Source: Nemertoderma westbladi (lineage: Eukaryota; Xenacoelomorpha; Nemertodermatida; Nemertodermatidae). From it: a stretch of DNA of 57,327 nt. Where the stretch lies: the NCBI GenBank assembly GCA_032718475.1, contig JAUCBJ010007456.1, forward strand, positions 1 to 57,327, in the 5' to 3' direction. Below are positions 10,035-18,085 of the stretch, one piece after another (the stretch's first letter is position 1; every line of letters begins with the position of its first letter). Under the pieces are notes generated by a model. The model made no database searches. It saw nothing but the letters and a program-made list of their open reading frames with translations, and was not told where the DNA came from. Both the position numbers and the translations under genes were made by a program.

Positions 10035-10222
10035 TATCTCGTAATGTTAAATTATAAATTAAGGATCAAAGTAACAGGTTACAATGGTGCGTTACTCTAA
10101 CCAAAGCAATAAACTAAAGTCAATAGAACAGGTATTATTTTTGGGAGAAATCAGCTGTTATTTGCGTCGAATTTCCCCTGGAGAGGGTTGGATTTCTATT
10201 GCGTCAAAAGTCCCCCCTTATC
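10035..10222 (+). repeat. Dispersed repeat, copy 2
   Basis: Direct, diverged copy of 8381-8560, on the far side of the 9036-9761 gene. The open frame across it (10084-10371) has no known domain and is not called as a gene. Confidence 0.6.
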
Positions 10223-10486
10223 TGATTAAAGGACACATTATAATTATAAAACTATATCTTAGGGTATCTTATGGTGGCCCTGAGCGGCCAGTTTTGTCGG
10301 TTTGCCCACAAAGTCGGGGAAACAAACTTGATTGGGTGTTTGTTGGTATAGAAACCACTCCAGCCAATTAGATTAGTTTTGCAAACTCGTTCGAACGACT
10401 TTACCAAACCTGAGGAAACAAATCTAATTGGCACAAACTTTTGTTTTCCGGAGTTTTGTAAACTAGTTCGAACGAGATTGCCTTAA

Positions 10487-11165
10487 CTGCATTCTTGGCT
10501 GCTGTAGTCTGTTTGAATCGGGACTCTTTCTGCGCCTTATAGAGGTAATTTTGGCACTTCTGAATTTTGTTGTCAGTCCAGGGGGCCCTTTTCCTGTTTC
10601 GAGGGTATACAGGAACTGTTTCCGCAGCTGCTAACTTAACTGCTTCTGTAAAGGCAGTATAGCCCTCGCAGTGATCTACCGCCTCAGAGGCAAGAACATC
10701 ATACCTGTTGCTCAGCTGTAGTGTGAAGCTGGATCTCACACTTGGCTGTTGCAACAGAGAGGACCATTCATGCGGCGGCAAGTCAGATTTCGTTGCTCTG
10801 CTAGCACGCAGACTAAATCTTACCTTGGCCACAATAAGGCGGTGATCACTGGAGAAGGGTCGAAGTGTAAATGCATTACAGTCTTGTATAGAGCTCTTGT
10901 ACTTCCGACGAAGCAGAATATGGTCTATCTGGGAATTGTGACCACTGGGTCCACTATGAGTCCATAACTTTCCAGTTCGCTTCTTGAACTGCGTCCCAGC
11001 CGAAAACAATCCATTTCCAGAGATAAAATCCTGAAGATGGACGGAATTTCGGTTAATACTATCGCTATAGACCCAGGGCGATGTAGGTAGGTGATTGATG
11101 CAGACTTGCATTAAAGTCTCCCAGGAAATTTAAGAATGCATGCTCATCCACTCCATCAGTAGCTC
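10487..11165 (-). pseudogene. LINE family-1 endonuclease fragment
   Basis: The minus strand encodes part of the APE-type endonuclease and the following linker of the LINE seen complete at 52710-56465. It includes DFISGNGLFSAGTQ, SQIDHILLRRKY and SSDHRLIVAKV, where Asp and His of SDH are catalytic. The match corresponds to about 53905-54580 of the complete element. Both ends are cut: it stops at about 10487 (ggctgctgtagtctg side) and at about 11165, where a minisatellite begins. No tail is attached, so it is an internal piece left by deletion or rearrangement. Confidence 0.85.
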
Positions 11166-11668
11166 ATATATCATAGACAAACGACAGCAGACAATAGACT
11201 GAAAACAAATGACAACAGATAACCAACAGTAGACAGTAAACAACCCACAGCAGACAACCGGCATCAAACAAATGACAACAGATAAGCGACAGCAGACAGT
11301 AAACAACCGACATCAGACAACCGACAGCAAACAAGCGAAGACGATAACCGACAGCAGGCAGTAAAGAACTCACAGCAGACAACCAGCATCAAACAAATGA
11401 CAACAGATAAGCGACAGCCTACAGTAAACAACCGACAGCAGACAACCGACAGCTCATCATAGACAAACGACAGCAGACAACCGACAGCTCATCATAGACA
11501 AAAGACAGCAGACAACCGACCGAAAACAAACGAGAACAGATAACCGACAACAGATAGTAAATAACCGACAGCAGACAACCGACAGCTCATCATAGACAAA
11601 AGACAGCAGACAACCGACAGCAGACAAACGACAACAGATTACCGACAGCACACAGTAAACAACCGACT
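11166..11668. repeat. Minisatellite arm 1, core acaaccgacagcag
   Basis: Imperfect array of units of about 14 bp and multiples, built from acaaccgacagcag, aaacgacaacagat and agtaaacaacc. Larger blocks of about 130 bp also recur. The same core appears in reverse complement at 11862-12215, making two facing arms. Frames rich in CRLS, VGCLLS and VVC are by-products. Confidence 0.8.
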
Positions 11669-11669
11669 T

Positions 11670-11732
11670 CACTACTACTACTACTACTACTAGGATCGGC
11701 ATGCTGCATTGCAGCTGCATTTTTAAGAATGC
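11670..11732 (-). mobile_element. Solitary 3' tip of LINE family 1
   Basis: Only a (TAG)n tail plus about 41 bases of the LINE 3' end are present (ggatcggcatgctgcattgc onward), identical to the complete copy. It is an extreme 5' truncation lying between the two minisatellite arms. Confidence 0.8.
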
Positions 11733-11861
11733 ACGCCCATGTAAAGAATATCAGGTTTTCACTTTTCGGTCGAAATTTTATTGAAAAAATAAATATGAAG
11801 AATTTGTCATTTTTAAATTTATCCTTAAAGTATTTTATAGCGTTTATATATATGCTGTCAC

Positions 11862-12215
11862 ATGTCTACTGTCGGTTGTCTGCTGTCGGTTGTGTTTGTG
11901 TGCTGTCCTTGCACGCTGTCGGTTGTCTGTTGTCGGTTGTCTGCTTTCGGTTGTCAGCTATCGGTTGCATGTTGTCGGAAGTGCGCTGTCGGTTGTCTGT
12001 TGCCTGCTCTCGGTTGTCTGCTGCTGTTTGTTGACGGTTGTTGACGTTGGTTGTCAGCTTTCGATTGGCTGCTATAGGTTATTTGCTTTGGTTGTCTGCT
12101 GTCGGTTGTCACCTGTCGGTTGGCTGTTGTCGGTTATTTACTTTGGTTGTCTGCTATCGAGTGACTGTTGTGTGCTGTCGGCAGTCGGTGGTCTGCTGTA
12201 GGCGTAACGTTTACA
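11862..12215. repeat. Minisatellite arm 2, core ctgtcggttgtctg (inverse of arm 1)
   Basis: Array of ctgtcggttgtctg-like units, the reverse complement of arm 1. With the short LINE tip and an AT-rich spacer between, the region can form a long imperfect hairpin. No protein is inferred from the Cys-rich frames across it. Confidence 0.8.
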
Positions 12216-12602
12216 CCCTTCCGACACTGACTAGCTGTTGTGTAGTTATTTTTTGTGAGACGGGACTGTAAGCTGGCTGCTATATAGGTGATAATGCGCA
12301 AAAAATATAGTGTGTCAAAAAATACACAGAGAGAAGCCGACCTGTAAATTATTATATTTGTTATAACAATAGATAATGTAGATTGTATATGATTAGTGTT
12401 GTATGTATATCACAGTGTATACTACAGTAGTATATTACTGTATGTCGTCTCATATCGTTGTATGTCCGAGTTCGATCGGCCTAGTGGTAGTATATCACTG
12501 TAATGTTATATTATTATTGATCTTATTTTTTTGCTTCTGTGCTGTGAAGCAATTAATCCTAATGAAATGTATTCATGTTAATTATACTCTCGACATGTGG
12601 TA
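12216..12602. other. AT-rich non-coding stretch
   Basis: No coding signal or repeat family recognised; short local tactgtag/ctacagta-type palindromes only. Confidence 0.4.
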
Positions 12603-12884
12603 TCAGTTAAGTCCTTCTGTGAACTCTAACTCTATATTGCCTAAACCACTACAACTGTAGGGTAAATTGGTTATGAGATTGTAGAAGATGGGAGTTGGTG
12701 ACTCATCAGTCCATTCAATATTAGGCTGGAGAGAAGAGGCCGCTTTCAGATGTCCTGAATCCAATAATGGTGGCAACCGTTTTTCCCTTAGATGTTGCCA
12801 TAATTCAAATTTTTCAGATTGAAAAATTCCCGTTTTGGGTTTCTCATTATTAGTGTCACCTTCACATGCTATTGTGTTGAACCA
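12603..12884 (-). other. Unrecognised ATG-less open frame, possible exon or transposon scrap
   Basis: The minus strand is open for 93 codons between stops. The translation reads like real protein, with blocks such as EKFELWQHLREKRLPPLL, LKAASSLQPNIEWTDE and SPTPIFYNL. It lacks an initiating Met, so it could only be an internal exon or a fragment. No good polypyrimidine acceptor was seen upstream. I do not recognise the family. Confidence 0.3.
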
Positions 12885-13162
12885 TTAATGGCTTATTCGA
12901 AAGTAAAGTACGGGACATTTATACACAATTTTGAACTTTGATTGCCTGTACAATGTTATCCACAGCACATATGTGCAAACAATTATGCTTGGATTGAACT
13001 TTCGAATATCAGCTTTGATTTCGCTAAGATTATGGCGGGACTTAGTCACTTTTGAGAAAACACCAGCTTGTCCAATTAAGATAAAGTACGGATTCGTACG
13101 AAATAGTGTTTTTTGTTTTATGATTTAAAATCTAAAATTTAGCGAATTGTGCGCCGGTACGG
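12885..13162. other. Non-coding spacer before element X
   Basis: No coding signal, and no repeat recognised up to the start of the element X inverted repeat. Confidence 0.4.
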
Positions 13163-14197
13163 TTGTTCGCGCTTTCAGACCTTTAGCAGTTTAACCTGCC
13201 AATTTTAATTGTCCTTTTGATTATGAATCGACTTTGCCCGTACCAATTACCTGGTTTACTGAATTTACATCTGCCGAAGCCAGTCCGTGCGCGGCGTATG
13301 ACCCACGGTGTGGGAGACTGGATTCGGGTTCCAGAGGAAGTTATTGCGGTGTAGGCTACTTTGTATTATTCGATTGATCGCTACTATATAATCTCTGACA
13401 ACTACATTTACTTTCGGGGAAATATTAACAGTTCCTTTAGGACGTGGCGCTTTAAGTATAAAAACAGAGTTATGACTTATACTAATCACAACTAGATGGC
13501 CACAGAGTTTCGTAAATAGCGCATTCTTTAGGAGATGCTTTATTAACCTTCACACGACTTCACACTACTTTACACTATTTCACACTAATTCACACTAATT
13601 TGCCGACCGTCACTGATTTTGATCATATATAAGGAGGATTGCAACTGACACACGTAGGGATTATGAAATAGCATTTAATTCACACAAAAACCACGATAAT
13701 TTAAGTCGCAGTTGCTACCGGTAAACTCTTTCTCCGCTTACATCAGTAATCAAGAAGATTGAGGGGGTTTACGATTATTTATCGGTATTCTCCAAATATA
13801 ACACCAATTAATATAAACAACAATTAACACAATATAAAACAGCAGTAAAACAGTGCGGTGAACAGTCAGTATGTGTTCATGAAGTTCAGTTTGGTAGTAT
13901 TGAGATGTGATGCGGTGATTAATGCGTTAATAGATTTATGTCCTTATAACTCCAGCCATCAGATGTTCTTGGGCTAAAGTCTGAAACGACCGTACTTAGT
14001 ACAGAATTCTGAGAGGAATCTAATTCTCAGAAAAACGATACCTAAATGCGCATGCGCTGGTTTTCTCAGGTAGTTCTCTGCTGGCATAACTGGGAAGATT
14101 GCTCTGATTGGCTGAATAAGCTGGAACAAAGAGATCTCCACGTACACAAAGAATCAGCTGACAGATTTGTCATCTTGGTTCTAAATTCTTTCCGACG
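13163..14197 (-). repeat. Element X left TIR, outer part
   Basis: Reverse complement of about 29390-30407. Shared landmarks include gcgccacgtcctaaaggaactgttaa, gcgctatttacg, gccgaccgtcactga with a nearby atatataagga, and ccaatcagagc. The TIR is interrupted at 14197 by the LTR retrotransposon and resumes at 26193-26280. Confidence 0.85.
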
Positions 14198-14739
14198 TGT
14201 TAGCTTATTCAATCCCGCCGACACCCCATAAAGTTATAAGCCGATAAGCAATATTGGGAGCCACGAGATTGGGCAACTAACCAACTCGTGCCATCCCAAT
14301 AAGAGTGGGAAGGAAGCACACAATAGAGGGTCAGGGGCCAAACCCCTAACCCAGAGAGAACAGGTGGAGTGAACGGGAATACTCCACGGGGCGCCAACAA
14401 GGGTATTAACCAATCAGAGGGGGGGAATGGCATCGATTGAGTAGCAGTAAGGCCACCGTGCAATATAACCAATAACCTATTAATCAGTGATTCAGTTATC
14501 TCAGTGCAGCAGTGCTAGCGTAGGGTACAGTCAATTAGTTTAGTTAGGGGATCACGGGACTTTAGTTACCGTATCCCGCCTTGTACACATTATACCTATA
14601 TCTATATCCTATGCCCTATTATTATTATACACCGAACTTCAGAACTCAGTTACCTTTATTTCACCCTTATACACGGCGGGGACGCGTGGACTAAATTACC
14701 ACATCGGATAAATCGGGATCCCTCCTGGATCCCGTCACA
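14198..14739 (+). repeat. 5' LTR of copy 1
   Basis: TG...CA ends, 542 bp, nearly identical to 25646-26187. The LTR carries a run of G at about 14420-14426. No TGG-type primer site starts directly after the LTR (gtaactaaatcc follows), so the priming tRNA was not identified. Confidence 0.95.
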
Positions 14740-14819
14740 GTAACTAAATCCGAGCTGCCGCCCTAGTTGAACATCAAGAACTGCAACCTAGCTAGCCGAA
14801 TCATCAGCCACCAGACGAG
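14740..14819 (+). other. Copy 1 leader between LTR and gag
   Basis: About 80 bp. The corresponding leader of copy 2 (47919-48023) is longer through a tandem duplication that repeats cagtaactaaa.c. The primer-binding site should lie here but was not recognised. Confidence 0.6.
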
Positions 14820-17144
14820 ATGAGTGAATCGGGCGAGACACCGACGCGGACCCCGGACGAAGATCAAACGATCCGCGAGGCCGCGACCAAGCGATACAGG
14901 CCCACGACACCGGAGCCATCGATAACGGGCGAACCGGAAGTTGAGGATGAGGGGGGCCTGGAACCCGAAGTCGAGCTAAGAGAGAAAGAGAGCGAGATGG
15001 AGGGAGATGGAGATGAGTCGACACGGGACGGAGAACGGCGCGCCGATGTCGCCGGCCTGCTACCGGCCGAGGGCGACGGGCGACCCACCGAAACGGCGAC
15101 GGTGGGGCCGACGGTGCGACGCCGGACGCAAAGAGACAGCGGAGAGATCGGTACCGATGTCGCCGGCCAGCTACAGGCCGAGGGCGACGGACGGCCCACC
15201 GGAACGGCGACGGTGGAGCCGCCGGTACGACGTCGAACCCGGAGGGACGGAGGAGAGGTCGGCGACGAGGACGTCGGGGTTTCAGAGCGACTTCGACGGG
15301 CTTACATCGCGACCCGGAGACTACTAGAGAAGGCCAGAAAAGGGAAAACGGTAGACGAGGTGAGACTGAGAAAGCGACTAGGTGAGTCGGATAGACACTT
15401 TAATTATCTTATACGTTTTGGGCAAAGAGAACTAGCCGAAACGAGAGCACGTGAAATTGCCGAGGAACTGTTTAAACTATGGGAATGTGGGAGTATGGAA
15501 CCTAGCATAGCGTCAGTGTACATAGGGCCATACTTGATCGATGCCCGGGGAGTAAAACCAGTGGGTTGGAGGGGACTCGAAGGGGGCGAATCCGAGGTTA
15601 ACACCGAGGATTCGGCCTCGTCGGTCGGAGAAAGCTCCGGGAAGTGGGGGAAAGTTAGTAGGTCAGGAAGGCGGGGGAACTCCGTCGTAACCGATAAGTC
15701 TGTTACATCTTCCGCGAAAGAAAGAGCGGTGAGAAAAATAGGTGCCGCATACCGTCTCAGCATGGCAGAGCAAGGTCACAGGGAAATGGGGAAACGGCTA
15801 GAGGAGGGGAGAGAGCGGTTAGCGAGGGAAGCGGCATTGATTAGAGAAACCGGAGAGAAGGCCGAAAGGGCTTTGAAAAGCCTAAGGGAGTGTGATGAGA
15901 TAGAGGAAAGGGAGTGTAGGGAGCGTGAGGCGAGAGAGGAAAGGGAACGCGAGGAGCGTGAGGCGAGAGAGGAAAGGGAACGCAAGGAGCGTGAGGCGGA
16001 ACGCAAGGAGCGTGAGGCGAGAGAGGAAAGGAAACGCGAGGAACGTGAGGCAAGGGAGGAAAGGGAACGCAAGGAGCGTGAGACGGAACGCAAGGAGTAT
16101 GAAGCGAGAAGGGAAAAGGAACGCAAGGAGTATGAAGCGAGAAAGGAAAGGGAACGCAAGGAGCGCGAGGCGAGACGAAGGGAGAGCGCTAGGAGCATAG
16201 TAGAGTCGGCCAGTCGGGACACCCAGGAGTGTGAGAAGAGAATGATAGAGGCTGAAAGAGAGAACAAGAAAATAGAGAGACTGCAGAGCGAGTTTGCGGG
16301 AAGTGAGATTAGACGGGCGCACGAGTTGCAAGTCGTGCAAGCAACGCCGTCTGAAAGCGGGGCCCGCTCGAGTATTTTTGAGGACCCGGGGGTCATAGAT
16401 ACATTTATTAATGCCCCACTGACAGGGACCGTACGACAGACCCAAAACTGGTGCGACCGTACGGGCCGGGGGGGTAATGATAATAATGGTACAGTAGACG
16501 TTGTTAATATTGATAATACCGTATGGGACAACACTAATCAAACCTTTATTACAGGGAATGCTTTACATAGTGGTAGTAATTTAAATTTAAATCAGAACGC
16601 CCCTAGTATTAATGTAGGAAATAATTCTGATATTAATGTAGCTACGCAAAATAATTCAAATAATCAAAATAATAACCCGAATTCGAATCTACAAAATAAT
16701 TTAAATAACGCAATTACGCAAAATAATTCGAATAATTTAAATAATGACCTATGCCCGAATTTACAAAATAATTCAGATAACGTGCAGAATAATATAAATA
16801 ACTTTGTTCCCAACGAACAAAATAATTCCGTTTCCAATATGGGTGTTATTAATGTAAACACGTCGGGCCTACATAACCAGGGAGCAGAGGGCCTGGTAGG
16901 CCACGTAGTTAGTAGACAGGGAGCAGAGGGCCTGGTAGGCCACGTAGTTGGTAGGGAGGGAGTAGAGGGCCTGGTAGGCCACGCAATAGCAGAGGGAGAG
17001 GCGGGGGTGGATGGACCCGACCGCAGTAGGGTTGATGTGTCGACTAGAGAGATATATAATAGCGGGGAGAGAGGTAGCGAAGTTAGACGTAGCGAGTGGG
17101 GGGGGGGGGGGGGGGGCTACGAGAGCCCCACAACAGCGAATTAG
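14820..17144 (+). CDS. Gag N-terminal region: charged coiled coil plus Asn-rich domain
   Basis: 774 residues. The order is: an acidic start (MSESGETPTRTPDED); two near-identical blocks of about 37 residues around AEGDGRPT (15040-15260); a helical segment; a long Glu/Arg coiled coil with REARE/ERERKE repeats (15890-16190); an Asn/Gln-rich low-complexity stretch (16560-16830); then three 13-residue units containing EGLVGH (16870-16990). I know no family for this N-terminal part; its place before the gag core suggests a gag or assembly role. The frame ends soon after a 19-G run (17098-17116). Comparison with copy 2 (48024-50609) shows the original frame continued, so the stop is a homopolymer frameshift, not a natural end. 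Confidence 0.8.
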   Translation: MSESGETPTRTPDEDQTIREAATKRYRPTTPEPSITGEPEVEDEGGLEPEVELREKESEMEGDGDESTRDGERRADVAGLLPAEGDGRPTETATVGPTVRRRTQRDSGEIGTDVAGQLQAEGDGRPTGTATVEPPVRRRTRRDGGEVGDEDVGVSERLRRAYIATRRLLEKARKGKTVDEVRLRKRLGESDRHFNYLIRFGQRELAETRAREIAEELFKLWECGSMEPSIASVYIGPYLIDARGVKPVGWRGLEGGESEVNTEDSASSVGESSGKWGKVSRSGRRGNSVVTDKSVTSSAKERAVRKIGAAYRLSMAEQGHREMGKRLEEGRERLAREAALIRETGEKAERALKSLRECDEIEERECREREAREEREREEREAREERERKEREAERKEREAREERKREEREAREERERKERETERKEYEARREKERKEYEARKERERKEREARRRESARSIVESASRDTQECEKRMIEAERENKKIERLQSEFAGSEIRRAHELQVVQATPSESGARSSIFEDPGVIDTFINAPLTGTVRQTQNWCDRTGRGGNDNNGTVDVVNIDNTVWDNTNQTFITGNALHSGSNLNLNQNAPSINVGNNSDINVATQNNSNNQNNNPNSNLQNNLNNAITQNNSNNLNNDLCPNLQNNSDNVQNNINNFVPNEQNNSVSNMGVINVNTSGLHNQGAEGLVGHVVSRQGAEGLVGHVVGREGVEGLVGHAIAEGEAGVDGPDRSRVDVSTREIYNSGERGSEVRRSEWGGGGGGYESPTTAN
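15890..16190 (+). repeat. Glu/Arg codon repeat in gag
   Basis: Degenerate repeats of gaacgcaaggagcgtgaggc and gagaggaaagg blocks encode the coiled coil. Copy 2 has a shorter version at about 49120-49280, so this array changes length between copies. Confidence 0.8.
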
Positions 17145-18085
17145 CGGCGAAAAGGGGGGGGGGGCAGAGAGTGTCCCACAGCCGTCAGCGGATAATGCGA
17201 GGGCCGAAATAGGTAAACCGCAACGACCGGCGACGGAAAGTAACAGGGGGATCGCGAGTATCCCCAGCGGCGTGCGACCGAGCAGAGAGAGACAGGTTGA
17301 CGTCGCGAGAGGGCGGACGAAGCGTCGAGCCCGATCAGAGGAGGAAAGAAGAACAGTGGGGTTTAACCGGGAGGTCGACGAGAGATCTCGCGAGCGGGAA
17401 TATTCCACTGATAGGAGAAGAAAGGAAGACAGTAGTAGAAGTATCGCCGCAAACGATAGAAGAGCGAGGACGGACAGCGAGCCGTCGGTAGTCGAGATGA
17501 GAACGGAGAGTCAGTGGGGTCGGGCTCTGGGAGATTGCCGTCGCCCCGGAGGGATGCGACCCGGTGAGATGCATTACACGCCGAGAGAGGGGTACATGAT
17601 GTACCGGTACGAAGATGAGAACAGTAGAGGGGGGGGGTCGAAGAGAAACTTTCCGACGGGATATACCTACCGAACGAGAATACGGTAGCCGCGGGGAGGA
17701 TTATTCGAGAAGAATAAACTTCGATCCCGAACAACACATGCAGACTGTAGGACATACTGTAGGCCTTACTGCACATACCGTAGGCCATACTGAGAGAGGC
17801 AATGTAGGCGATAGGATAGTGCGGACGACGGAATTAAACCCCGAAGTCGCGGAATACATACCGGCGGGTAGGCCAGAAGCTGATAGGCCTATACCGGTAC
17901 CAGCACAGCAGTATGACTACAGCATGCAAGGACATAACATATACCCAGGGGAGGGGGGAATTATTGCGGATAGGTGCATGGGCCCCAACATATTAACATC
18001 AACCCCATTCCCAAACATACCGGTGGGGGGGGGGGACAGGGTGACATTCCCCCATCACAATATCAACAATATACCCCGATGGTAG
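17011..18085 (+). pseudogene. Gag middle region, split by G-run frameshifts
   Basis: This piece carries the Arg/Glu-rich sequence with FNREVDERSREREYS and EYGSRGEDYSRRINFDPEQ, which copy 2 has in one frame (50414-51742). In copy 1 it is split between two frames, 17011-17688 and 17615-18085. The change falls at the G run near 17630. A second change at the G run near 18025 restores the frame that leads into the gag core at 17974. The sequence is not globular-looking and may be a linker of the polyprotein. Function unknown. Confidence 0.7.

Noticed and set aside
11164-12271. Several Cys/Leu-rich frames that resemble small secreted proteins
   Set aside because: They arise from translating a 14-bp minisatellite in every phase and on both arms.
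12468-12500. tRNA-like boxes gagttcgatc and ggcctagtggtag
   Set aside because: B-box-like text precedes the A-box-like text, the wrong order for a tRNA or SINE promoter.
14740-14819. A canonical TGG primer-binding site after the 5' LTR
   Set aside because: The LTR is followed by gtaactaaat; no convincing 3'-tRNA complement was recognised.
15776-16541. Ser/Leu-rich minus frames of 219-252 residues
   Set aside because: Antisense of the Glu/Arg coiled-coil codons of gag.
16869-17408. Minus-strand frame with repeated YQALCSL text
   Set aside because: Antisense of the EGLVGH repeat in gag.
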